Under the pieces are notes generated by a model, which saw only the letters and a list, made by a program, of their open reading frames with translations, did no database searches and was not told the DNA's origin. This document shows, piece after piece, positions 24,270 through 35,865 of a DNA stretch of 64,000 nt (its first letter is position 1; each line of letters starts with the position of its first letter). Location: the NCBI RefSeq assembly GCF_032854445.1, contig NC_088295.1, positions 66,075,249 through 66,139,248 on the forward strand. Direction: 5' to 3'. This DNA is from Liolophura sinensis. Taxonomy: Eukaryota > Mollusca > Polyplacophora > Chitonida > Chitonidae. The translations under genes were made by a program, and so were the position numbers.

Positions 24270-25245
24270 GATTTGATGACTACATAGAGAGGCTGGTTTT
24301 GTGGACAATCATACGGCGAAGAACATTGGATCACAGTGTAGACAGCCCGGTTGTACAGAGAAATGTGTCGTAATTAAAATCTGATCACTACATGACCAGA
24401 CTGGTTTTGTTGACAATTATACCAAAAGACAATATGAAAACTACACATGTTTACCCTGGACTGTTGACAAATTTTACAGTAAATATTATTTGATCAACAT
24501 ATAGCCACCCTTGCTCTGTTGACAATTATACGAAAAATACGAACTGATCACCACATGATTAGCTTGGGTCTGTTGGCAATTAAATCGCAAATATTACTTG
24601 ATCAGTGCATAACCATCCTTGGTTTGCAGACAAATATGCTCTAAAGAGCTACTCTTTAAAGCCTGCTTCTGTTGACAATTATATCAAAGAGACGATGTGA
24701 TCACTATACATGACCAGTTTAGTTCTGTTGGGAATTTTGCTGTTAACATTATTTGATCTCTACACAGACAGCGTGGTTCGGTTGACAAATATATTGTAAA
24801 AACCACTTGGTTACTACATAGACAGCCTGGTTCTGTTGATTAAATAACAAAGCGTAAAGACGATCTGGTTCCTACACACACAGTCTGGTTCTGTTGACAA
24901 AACTACCGTAAAGACGATCTGGTTATTACATAGACAGCCTGATTCTGTTGACAAAAATACCGTAAAGACTATTTGGTTATCACACAGAGGGACCGGTTCT
25001 GTTGACAAAAATACCGTAAAGACGATTTGGTTTATACATACTGGATATATCGGTTCTGTTGACAAAATAATATAGCGTAAAGACGATCTGGTTTCTACAT
25101 ACACAACCTGGTTCTGTTGACAGATATACCGTACAGACGATTTGGTTACTACATAGACAGCCTGGTTCTGTTGACAAATATACCGTACAGACGATTGGTT
25201 ACTACGTAGACAGCCTGGTTCTGTTGACAATTCCGTTAGTATCTA
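24270..25245. repeat. 54-bp minisatellite, about 18 copies
   Basis: The unit is about 54 bp, built around 'ctacatagacagcctggttc', 'tgttgacaaatataccgtaa' and 'agacgatttggtta'. The phrase 'tctgttgaca' recurs about every 52-56 bp from about 24400 to 25230. Copies are highly divergent on the left and nearly identical on the right. Because 54 is divisible by three, long repetitive frames appear on the minus strand (24814-25230), which I do not call a gene. Confidence 0.92.
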
Positions 25246-26196
25246 GACAACCTGAATGGCTCGACTGTGTTATATTTTAGGAAATCGCATCAAGCGTTTT
25301 CACATTACAGAAAACATCTTACCTGACAGAAAATGAAATTATTGCCCCAAATTCTCTGTTACACTGGATGCTCTATAGAGCTTGAGTCTCTTTCCGAGTA
25401 CCCTGGCGGCTCAACCGACTATCCTGTGTTGTCACAGCGCAATAATGATCGCGTGCCACCGACGGAGTCATCAACAGGTCAAGTGTCAATCGGTTATTGA
25501 TAATGTATCGAGGCGGAACCATATGTGTTAGGGTGAGACACACAGCCTCAGAGCGGTACAAACACTTGTCGGTGAGGTATTTAGGTAACATAGGAAATCA
25601 GTTGACTCTGGTCTATTACTTGTCCCATTTCCTAAATCAAGCATTCAGTTCCGCATCTATTTCCTAGCGAAACATGCAAGCTGAATAAATGTTTAACAGG
25701 GAAAGGATTTGAGACAAGAAGAGGCAAAGAACAAACTTCACTTTCAACAACAAAATAGATGTTCAAACACAGTCCTTAAATGTACAGGCATCCAACTTGA
25801 CAGAAATAAGCCACGAATAACGAATATGAATATTTTTCGCGGGAAAAGCACAAAGAGAGAGAGTCTGCCTCTTATCTAGCACTTGGGAGGAATAAAGTTT
25901 GGCCTTTTCTCAAGATAAGTAATCATCAAAGTTTTTGACTCTTAGGCTGCTTTGGGTTTACCAATGTGTAAGATATTCTTCATGATGTTTGAATTTTCAA
26001 TGGTCAGATTTGACCATGGTTTTAGCGTCGGGACTTTTCTAAATAGGCCTACTGATCAATCACCAGCCGCCTGTTTGTCGCAAAAGGTCGATGGTCACAA
26101 GTTAATGTTCTCTTCATGGATTCGTGGGAGAGGAAGCGGTCGTAGAATAGAGAGTGACATTTAGGTGTGGTGCAGTTGTATCTCACACATCCCATG
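25246..26196. other. Intergenic, no supported gene
   Basis: No exon or repeat could be named. The frame 25373-25591 (minus) has no recognisable product. Confidence 0.4.
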
Positions 26197-26234
26197 TATA
26201 TGGAGGTGAAGGTTCCGACCTTCACCTCCATATA
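26197..26234. repeat. Perfect 17-bp inverted repeat, 4-nt loop
   Basis: The arms 'tatatggaggtgaaggt' (26197-26213) and 'accttcacctccatata' (26218-26234) are exact reverse complements around 'tccg'. If transcribed the RNA would form a very stable hairpin. No further symmetry extends outward. Confidence 0.95.
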
Positions 26235-26496
26235 GGTGGGGGCGAGGGATTGGAGGGGGCGGGGGAACTTGTCTACTTTGTATGTGAAGTTTCTGATATG
26301 AGTGTAATGCATGGCATAATTGCTGTCGTTTATAACAGTAGGCTTACCCCTCTATGTATGAATGGGAACAGCTGAAGTGTAAATGAGCATTCCGTTAGTT
26401 GGATATGCAAATGGCAAAGTGTAAATCCGAACGACATTTACCTCACCAAGATTGAGAAGCAAATATAAGACATTCAGAGGCAAGTTTTGCGGGCCG

Positions 26497-26529
26497 ATAT
26501 TATATTATATTATATTATATTATATTATC
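26497..26529. repeat. (ATTAT)n pentanucleotide microsatellite
   Basis: About six or seven perfect copies of ATTAT in a row. Confidence 0.9.
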
Positions 26530-28261
26530 TAGCCGATAACAATAACTTATGTTTAGAAGAAAAGAAAATTGACGTGAGAATCACTGTGGCGTTTTCCATT
26601 TTAAGAGAAGGTAACATAAGAAGCTTTAAGTATTAAAAGAATCGAGCTCATATGAACAGAGAGTGAGAGATGAAAGTCGCACATAAGCACTATTTATGGT
26701 ATTCAAGTTTTACTCGATATTCAACAGTTTTGCCTGGATAATTTAAGATAATATATGACTCCAAGGTCACTAGATAATACTTTATAATGTGGCTATCGTG
26801 TAATATAAAATAGCTTATTGTATAGACAAAAGGGACATTATAATATAACAAATAGTATATTACAAAATGTAAAATATCATGCACATTCAATTACAGAGAG
26901 AGTCTTTTCACTTGAATTTTTATAGAAGAGAGAGAAATAGTATACTTATTTAGCTCGCTTACCGTGAGCTGAAAACGAATTAATATCCATAAATGTATAC
27001 AAAACATTGAAGATTTAGAGAGTTAACGGAACTCACCTTTGGTATGTTGTCATATTTATGGTAACATCAAACTTGCCGCAAGACTTTGCTCTATAATTTC
27101 CTTGCTTGGGCTCTGGGTGATAGACTATCCTGTAGTAGTTTGATCCATTATTTCACTGTCTTTTCACTGAAAGTAAATTAACAATAACTGTCAAGTGGGT
27201 TATAGTATCGGGTGCTCTGGTTATTACTATGGTGGCGGAAATAATGGTTGATCACGGGAAAATACTGCCCACGCGACTTGTCCCACCCGTGACTCAAATT
27301 CACTGTCCCAAACCAACATTCTGTGGCGAGTACCTGGTAAACTTTTTGACATGAAAAAGCACAATAGTTGGATTCCAACACGCTATCTTACTGAATATTG
27401 GCCTTCAATCCAGCGTCACAGAAACGCATTAGAAAAACACCCCATGCACCTCATGGAGTGATGAAAACTGACATAAGACGGCGTCAAACACTGATCAAAT
27501 AAATATAAATAAATTAACACTTACTCACTCCATAGTAAGAGTAGTATAGGATGTTTTGCTTCTTTTCTTAATATCATTAAAATAAATTAAATTAATTTAA
27601 TTTTACTTTTTTCTAACAACACAGAATGTAATGCAGAAATCTAAGTCACCGATTTAATACATAATGCATATATCACTCTTTAACTTACTAGGAGGGTCTC
27701 ATATAAATATTGGTGAACATATATAATCAGTTATTATAAAAGAGACGTGAATGTGACGTTATTCTACACGTATACAACCCACCTAACTTAACACACTATA
27801 AGGTGCTTTCTAAGGTCATCAAATACTTTACCTCAAAATGTAATTAACATGCATCCGATCGGTATAGATTTTGTGGTAATAAACTCAATTAGTCACGCAC
27901 AGCAAAGCGCCTTGTGTTTTAATGTCTCTTTGGTCCTTAGCAAGTGAGCGTTAATGGAAATGAGGGTCCAATGTCTGCAAATGTACCTTACACAAAGTGT
28001 AATAAAGCCCACGGGGGACTTACTTCATACCTCTGGGAACGTTAGCACGTTGTATTTCTACTCCACAAACATCATGTTGTTTGAAAGAAATACACAGGTT
28101 TTAGTATTTTCCAGCCGATGCAGGAAAAGAAATGACACTTGCGGATCATATATCCTTGATATATACATATGGAGGAATTGAATGAGATGCCGTAACGTTG
28201 TCTTACGTTTTCTTATAGGTAGTGTTATTCTCTACGCCACCTCTACGTGTTTTGGGCTTCT
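26530..28261. other. Intergenic, SINE traces only
   Basis: A weak SINE-like block lies at about 27190-27345 ('tcgggtgctctggttattac', 'actatggtggcgg', inverted). Otherwise nothing was supported. Confidence 0.35.
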
Positions 28262-28798
28262 TATTACACACAATCTCGATGGCAGTATCATCGCACACAA
28301 CCGTGTTTGTTGTATAATCACACACAATCCTGTTGGTTGTATAATCATACACAACCTTGTTATTTGTATAATCACACACAACCATACTGGTTGTATAATC
28401 ACACACAACCTTGTTGGTTGTATAATCACACACAACCTTGTTGGTTGTATAATCACACACAACCTTGTTGGTTGTATAATCATATACTACCATACTTGTT
28501 GTATGATCACACACACCGATACTGGTCGTATGATCACAAGCAACCTTGTTGGTTGTATAATCACAACGTAACCTTGTTGGTTGTATAATCACAACGCAAC
28601 CTTGTTGGTTGTATAATCACACACAACCATACTGGTTGTATAATCACACACAACCATACTGGTTGTATAATCACATACAACCATACTTGTTGTATGATCA
28701 CACACAACGATACTGATCGTGTAATCACACACAACCTTGTTGGTTGTACAATCACAACCATACTGGTTGTATAATCACACTCAACCTTGTTGCTTGTA
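28262..28798. repeat. 27-bp minisatellite with internal palindrome, about 20 copies
   Basis: The unit is ACAACC-N5-GGTTGT-ATAATCACAC. The six-base arms are reverse complements, so each unit can form a small stem with a five-base loop. Two loop types, TTGTT and ATACT, are interspersed. The period of 27 is divisible by three, so frames of 110-130 codons open on both strands (28182-28592) with repeated Thr-His-Asn or Val-Val-Cys words. I treat these as artefacts of the array. Confidence 0.95.
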
Positions 28799-31700
28799 AG
28801 TTCCTCAACTTCTACATGCTAAACGAGCCAGATACCGCTATATTTTGATAACAGTGCATCTTAAAGGGCAAGTCTCCTTTAGGAAATAAGGTAACTTGTA
28901 ACTGTCTCCTTCAATGTGATCGTTAGATAGTCACACTTTGCACGTTTTGAACAAAATATATATAAATGTCATTTCACTCTTACCAGTCAAAACTCGAATG
29001 CCTTAATACTGTTCGGTGCGTCGCCATCGAAACGATACAAGTACATGTGAAAGCTTCCTTCTCATTAAAGGTGAGACAGTATGGATTCCCGGTTAACATC
29101 AGCCGAACTATAGTACTCACCTGTATAGCGGTATCCGTAACACGACCCAGCTAGGTGTGCAGGCGCTAGCCGATAACATCCGGTCTGACAGTTATAGGTA
29201 AGCTGTTTTAAAATGTAATTTATAACCATACATTTTCCCAAATCGCCCACAGTGTCAAGAGCCCCGTATTAGTGATTATCCGGCTTATGACATTCCCCGG
29301 GTATCTGTTATCTAGTAAGAGCGTTATGTTTAAGCCACCCACATAAACGCGTTCGTAGCTTGAAACATCAACGTGTTGATCTTGTCACGTTAACCCGAGA
29401 AGAGTTTAGACCCGAGACGCGTTTAGAGCACTGTTAAATCGTTTTTTTCATTACCAAATAAAGCAAACTGCACCAGATTTTCCCCCATATGTTTACTTCA
29501 CTTAATGCGCCGTCAATGACTTTTGCACTTTTCCAGGTCTGAAAGACATCCACAGACTTCTTTCACTAGCTTCAATGTTTTTCTACAGTTAAATGCAAAT
29601 ATTATCAATGTGGTACTCTCTAACTGTCTACATAACATACCTGGCCTCGAAGTATGGGTATTTTTTGCTGATAGCCAAGATTTTTATCACTATACTGGCT
29701 GGGCACCGTCTCACACTATGATATAGTTCTCCCTATTATTAGTATCGTTGTTGCACTTTAAATATTTGCGAATGAAATATTTTTATACATCCTGCACAAA
29801 TTGTGACGCATTCGTCACATAGTTGCAAGAAATTGCCGCGAATGTAAGGCAATTAGCCAAGGCGCTTTTTCAAAGGTAAAGAACTAACACTGTTTTCTTT
29901 TAAAACGCAAAAACGCATGCCTTGAATCTATCACTATAACGTATTCCAGTCAGGCCTCGCTTTACAGGCGTACACAGAAGTACCCTTTCACGAACAGCCG
30001 ATCCATCTTTAAGAAAGTCTACTATAACTGCCCGAAGCCCTCTAATCAACAACGCACGGCCAGTCCTTTAAGCAATCCTATTTGATAATGCCTTAAGAAG
30101 AAAACCAAACATTGTAATTGATGGATCTATCATGCTAAATGAGTGGCTGAACGTTGATGAATGACTCTGCCTATGGTCAGGTATTAACACAGTGTCCAAC
30201 AGAAAACTGCAAACATCAACACAGCTGTTCTAAAGAGACTTTCTCGCACATTATCTGACCAGAACAACACATGGTTATCGGCAAAAGAGGAACTATACAA
30301 GATAATCTCACTCACACACAGATTGTCGAAATATCACGTCAGTTAGAAAAATTTCATACAGTCATCGGTCATACCTTCAATAATCCCTGACAGACATATA
30401 CGATACTTTGCATTCTTTCCTGCATGGTATTTTGAAATTTTTGAGTTCCAGTCCATGTATACATAGTTCCCAAAATTAGTCCACTCCGCGAATTAATTGC
30501 AACTTGCCCATCATTACAACCATTTGAAGCCACATAAAAGGCTCTGTAGAGGGATTCTAGCACCCATTATGCACACCATGATCAAAAACTCTGCATATAC
30601 ATGCACTGGTAAAGTATACGTTGTTTTCTCAGTGATCTTCTGTTATCCTCGGTAATCCAAATTGCGGAATCAGGTATCCCATAAATCTCTCCTCGAAAAC
30701 TCTTTACGTGGGGTTAACATTACTGTCAGTAATCGGGCTGACCTGTTTTTCAAATGCTAAATGTCTGACAAGATCATGCACTTAGATGATATCCTGGACA
30801 GCCCCACCCCAGCACAGTTCACTTTCATATTGCTTGTTAATGCGTTTACCTACAGAGCTGATTGCATTTGGCAGTACACAGTTGTTAAGCAAACATTTGC
30901 AAAAACAAAATATTAAAACAAGGAAATCTGAATCACTCCCATAATTTAAGGAATCGCCGGCCTTCTTTAAGTCCCCAGACTCTGCCCATGATAGCTTGAC
31001 TTCAGCAATGACTTCGGCACTGATCTAACGACATCTCTGGCAATTGCTTGCCTTATCCATGCACGGTACTTTCAAGATCACGCTCTGACCCTTGTCGTCC
31101 AGTGTCCAGTTTCACTTATACCGGCTCGCTGCAAAGCGGGATTCGTCAGCTTACTCACGACTCCGACGCATTCTTTACATTGCTTTTGACCACGAAAGAG
31201 GTATTGACAATTCTTAGCACTACAATGTATCGCTGTGGGCGGATCAATCGTTCATTTATTTCACTTTAAGATGCGTGTAGCACAATTCCGGATCCAATGC
31301 TTTATGGTAAGATACTGGCCCAGGAACTGTCGAAATTGGCACTCTGGGCGGCACTAGAGAAATTACAAGCCGGTTTACACATTAGGTACATGATCAACGC
31401 TTGAGATGACAGCAGTGTTCTGCATTGTGCTGTATATGACAATGAACATTTGTGCCAGACGTTGACGCATGCATGTCTTACATGGTTGGTTACCTACAAC
31501 GGTATACGTGTATTGCACCAACGAATAAATGAATGATTATGACGCAATGCAACTTAGGCAATATTTCAGTCATATCATGCCGACGTATTTCACGACGTGC
31601 CCAATTAAATTACAAGTCAATACCAGACAAAATTTTCCGAAAAGTTCTGATTATTTGAAAATATAAATGATAATTTTATTTCTTGCATTGACTTATTCGA

Positions 31701-32130
31701 CTGAAGCGTTATTTTCGTCGCAGCCCAATGACTTCTGGCCACCGAGACTGCAGGTTCTAATTCAAATCTTACTCCAGCTGCGGCTTTAAATCAGAAGGTT
31801 ATATCCGAATCAGGTACATGACGCCCTGACATGGGGACCATCACTGGGGAAACCGTGGCATTAAATCTCAGTGTACATACACGGCATACACGGATTTCGG
31901 CGTGCTTTAGCCGCTTTTGTGAGCTCTTTACACATGAGCACCGGTACAGTATTGATTTTACCCTTCATCATTTTTGAGGTATACAAAACCCTGCAACACA
32001 ATTCAAATTTTCGAATTTCTAGCATAGTGTTCAAAGCCCGAAATCCAGTTTTAGATTGATCTGTGCCTTAGCCGCACACAAGAAGTTGTCACCTATAGCA
32101 CTATGTCACTGAGCAGGATGATCGAGTGCA
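28799..32130. other. Intergenic, no supported gene
   Basis: No exon was supported. A tRNA-SINE-like block may lie at about 31734-31860 ('aggttctaattcaaatc' as a B-box-like motif), but it is too degenerate to list separately. Confidence 0.4.
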
Positions 32131-32236
32131 TAAAGTTACAGCATAACTAAAGTATCAGCTAAATATCATTAGTGACAAAAATTTGCAACGTAAAACTGAT
32201 TATATAGTACACTAAGTAGTTGTTCGACTTATTTTC
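32131..32236 (+). repeat. Direct repeat of about 105 bp, copy 1
   Basis: Contains 'actaaagtatcagctaaata', 'attatatagtacactaa' and 'tagttgttcgac'. All recur in the same order and orientation at 33014-33127, with a small insertion in the second copy ('tacacgca'). Confidence 0.85.
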
Positions 32237-33013
32237 ACCTATAATAATTAGATGATATTTATCAGGAGATGAACCTGTCATGGGCCCCCTCCACCCCCCA
32301 CCCGAAAAAAAAAATCACATCTCAATGACATGACAACCGCCTTGAGGAAAGGTCACATGCAGACAATCGGACCCTACAGAAGGGGCGTCTCAGCAGTCAA
32401 AGAGCTAATGATCTGAACACAGACAATCATATTGATGGTTTAGAAATCCAAGATTACACCAGGGTATATCGAGCCATAATTAATCCCACAACTACTGCTG
32501 AGTCTATAGAAAATCAACCATTATTTTGATGTTTCAACACGAAATAGTGATTGACATTTTCCTCGGCTGGGGCGAGAAGGGATACATATACACCATTTTA
32601 CCTCAGATCCAAACACAAATTTTGACTGACACATATGATCAATACAAATGCCCAAAAAGACATTTTTAATTTACAAAATATAGACAGTTTATTCATTAAT
32701 GTTGGTATCACAAAGGGAGTTTCAAATACCATTTTGCTACAAGTGATTTGTGTCTTGTTGATGGATGTGGACTGAGCGACAGCGACATGTGTACAGCTGT
32801 GTGAAATACAGGATGACATTCTATACATCTTAAATGACACAATGACGAGTCCCTGTGTTGGAATATCTTAAGTTTTTGATTGCATAGGACATAGGTCACT
32901 GGACTACTTCACACAACTAGGAAATTGTTCTACTTTCATGGAACACGTTGTACAGTCGGTTAAAGATACGATAAAAGACTCAAAACATTCCGTGACAACA
33001 TTATGTATACAAT
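32237..33013. other. Sequence between the two direct repeats
   Basis: No gene could be named. The minus-strand frames 32598-32840 and 32708-32899 overlap and show no motif. It may be the interior of a larger element bounded by the two repeats, or simply distal flank of the MTCH2-like gene. Confidence 0.3.
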
Positions 33014-33127
33014 GTTAAAGAACAACTAAGGTATCAGCTAAATATTATTAATGACAAAAAAATTGCTACGTGCAACTAATTATATAGTACACTAAATACA
33101 CGCATAGTTGTTCGACATACTTATTTT
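33014..33127 (+). repeat. Direct repeat of about 105 bp, copy 2
   Basis: Partner of 32131-32236, with about 85 percent similarity by eye. The copies are about 880 bp apart. Confidence 0.85.
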
Positions 33128-33134
33128 CTTTGAT

Positions 33135-33260
33135 TGTGGATTAACATAATACTCGCGAATTTTTCAAGTATTCGACGGCGTACAGTTTTAGGGGTTGAGG
33201 ACACAGGAGTGACTGTCACAAACCACAAGCTTTGGCAAGTTACTAAAGAACTTTCTCACA
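33135..33260 (-). mobile_element. Degenerate SINE core
   Basis: The sequence 'actcgcgaatttttcaagta', 'ttcgacggcgtacag' and 'ctttggcaagttactaaaga' follows the inverted module order of the SINE at 14918-15060. It lies immediately after direct-repeat copy 2. Confidence 0.4.
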
Positions 33261-35760
33261 ACCCAAGTGGTGGTTTGTTCGCTGTAATTTCCAAAATGTA
33301 CATGAAGTTTAACAGAAATGAAATTGTCTCAGTCATGTCCGATCACGTTTCATCTTTGTGTCCAACACAGCAGTTAAGATAACATGCGGAGCAGTAAATT
33401 TCTTCTAGATGAACAGCAGTCAAACTTTGTCACTACAAAACACATTTGTGCAAGATAAGAAAAGGCCGTTGCCTGTAGTTTCACACTTTAACCCAAACCA
33501 ACATACAAGTTAAAAAAAAACAAACCAAAATCAAACACACCACAATACAAAAATTTACATGCACAGGGATAATATTTTTACAGACCATATGGTTAGTAAT
33601 CGTTTTTTTTTTCGTACACTCCACCAATGGCAACAGAAGGGCTGTATATCACTTTACAGATCAATAAGGCAGACGTACTCGGAAAATTGAGATCATTCTA
33701 AATTTTTCTGCTGATTGAGGAAAATTGTTAAAGTGGATTTACTGATATTGGCATGAATGGATCAGGTATATTATCTGCTCTGAATCACTTTTGCCTCTGG
33801 TTTTGAGTTTTCTCCGTAGACAACAGTCTGCTATATACAGGTGCTGACAGGGAAAGTTCTTTGTAATAAAACTACTTTGCTCTTCATTTTTGGTGGGGTT
33901 GAGGGCATTCACAATAACATCCGCCATAAGTTTAATATTTTCACCGGTACCACATGGGTACAATCCTCGGATCATCCAACATTTATACATTCACTACAAG
34001 TATAGACACATTGACAGCATCTATTATTCCGCATTAAAAACAAAAATGGAAAGGCACAAAAAGAGAGTTCATTACAAAATACAGCCTATCAACAAGACAT
34101 CTCTAGACCATGGGTTGAGAACTTTAATTAAATATTTATAAATATTCTCACTTATATGTAATATGCCAAAAAGGTCACAGAAGATAGGCAGTAGACAATC
34201 AAAAGATTAATGCATAATAAGGGATACAAATGAAACCTTACAAATATATTTCACACTAGTATATCTATACACTTAATTCCCACATAATTAATTCAACTGA
34301 CAATATACTAGCATCTTCTATGGCTTTGCGCCGAAGTCCCACATAACAAACGAAAGACATTAAAGCGCCAAAATCTGTGGAAAAACTTTTGGACTAAAGG
34401 GAAATTCATTCTATTTAAGAGCTCAAACTCATAATGTGATACCATTACTTGGAAGAAAATCGAAAGGAAATGGTTCCCACAAGTATGCTGGACACTTTTG
34501 ACAGCAGTTTCAATAACAATAGTCATGGTTGAATGAAAAATTGGGGAGACTTTATGCAGAACAATATCCACGCCAAGAGAATTTGGGGTCAGAGGATCTC
34601 ATCCACAATATTATCATACAAAAATCCGAGGTACAACTCCCCGATTTTCAGATAACACTTCATAATCAACAAGTGTTTATGGATGGTCTGTCATCATCTC
34701 CACAATGTCAAAGTATGCTCGCTACGTACCATATTCCTTGCATAAATTACGTCTATTTCTTCTATGAAAATGTGTTTTTCATCAAGGATGACAGACAAAT
34801 TCCATCCTGGCTACCACAAGTTCAGCAGAAAATCACCATGGTGATTCTAGGATCGAAACAGCAGCGCCACGCTCTAACAACTTTTAAAACACGACTTGTT
34901 CTCTGAATAACTGTTGTTTGAACATCATTCTCTGTGATTGCACGCAGGATTTATTACGGAACGGATGTAATTTGCCCAAACAGTAAAGGGGTACTGTGAC
35001 CAGGCATATATTTCGAGAACACCCCAACATTGTGAAGATAAACTGACAAGCAGAGGATGAAGTCAAAGGAATGGTAAACTATTGTTGTCCGTTTTTACAT
35101 ACTTGTGGACGAAATGTACTAGTGATGGTTTATAGGGACAATTTTCCATTCCACAAACCGTCAGCAACACAGATTAAAAGATGATAATACACTAATACAG
35201 AACGATAATACACCAAGTCTCCAGAATTATAATACTACCCCACACACATGTATCGAAAACCGCTTTACCCCCTAATACTCTGTTACAAATTTTGGTCTCA
35301 ACTAAATATGTGACACTCCTGATTTGCAACAAAATGCCAACATCATGTCACGAGATATTTACACAAAGTATCTAATTAGGTAACTTTTGTTCACATTTTT
35401 CATTAGAAATTTATAGTAGAAATGTCAATTGGTTTCCACAAACGAATGAGACAGGACCCACTGAAATGATCCAATCAAAATGTACACTGAATGAGAACAG
35501 CCTGAAACCCATAGACCCTGACCATTACTTTGTCACACATTAACTTGTCACACTTGCTAGAATTTCATCAGCAAGACTGTGATCTCACCCTATACTACCT
35601 ACAAGCTTGTCTGATGTGGTCTGGGTTTGACGATATGGCAAGGCCGGGTTAGTAATTACACTTTACAATCTCCGTATATAATCAATAAACTGTCATTACC
35701 ATGAAAAGTCTCTACACCTGAATTTGTACACCTGAATTACTAGACATGTCACACTCCTGT
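33261..35760 (-). other. Probable 3' UTR and downstream flank of the MTCH2-like gene
   Basis: Immediately downstream (minus strand) of the stop at 35763-35761. The frame 34529-34906 runs antisense to this region and has no recognisable product. The extent of the 3' UTR is unknown. Confidence 0.35.
34950..34955 (-). terminator. Possible polyadenylation signal of the MTCH2-like gene
   Basis: AATAAA on the minus strand, about 0.8 kb past the stop codon at 35761. Another TTTATT lies at 32688-32693. Without transcripts I cannot choose between them. Confidence 0.25.
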
Positions 35761-35865
35761 TCAACTACTGAAGGCGTAGTCCATGGCCACCAATCTGCTG
35801 CCGATGCGAGTCACAGGGCCGTTATAATACCGCCAGAATAAGCTGGAGCCTCGCTTCAACTGGTG
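35761..35865 (-). CDS. MTCH2-like exon 11 (stop codon)
   Basis: Acceptor 'tttatgtgtttcag'. It encodes 34 codons beginning HQLKRGSSLFWRYYNGPV, ending MDYAFSS and TGA. It corresponds to the 'RGNSLFFRKVP' end of MTCH2, but the last 15 residues diverge from the vertebrate tail. Confidence 0.93.
   Translation of the reverse strand, partial: HQLKRGSSLFWRYYNGPVTRIGSRLVAMDYAFSS

Noticed and set aside
24814-25230. 138-codon minus-strand frame with repeated 'LSTEPGC' words
   Set aside because: It is generated by the 54-bp minisatellite, whose period is divisible by three. Similar frames open in other registers, and there is no start or splice context.
28182-28592. Frames of 110-130 codons on both strands
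   Set aside because: They are generated by the 27-bp repeat. Both strands and several registers are open, which is typical of an array and not of a gene.
28262-28798. CRISPR-like array of regularly spaced palindromic repeats
   Set aside because: Units are contiguous with no unique spacers, and the genome is clearly animal. It is a minisatellite.
34529-34906. 125-codon plus-strand frame
   Set aside because: It is antisense to the probable 3' UTR of the MTCH2-like gene. The product is unrecognised and no flanking signals are seen.
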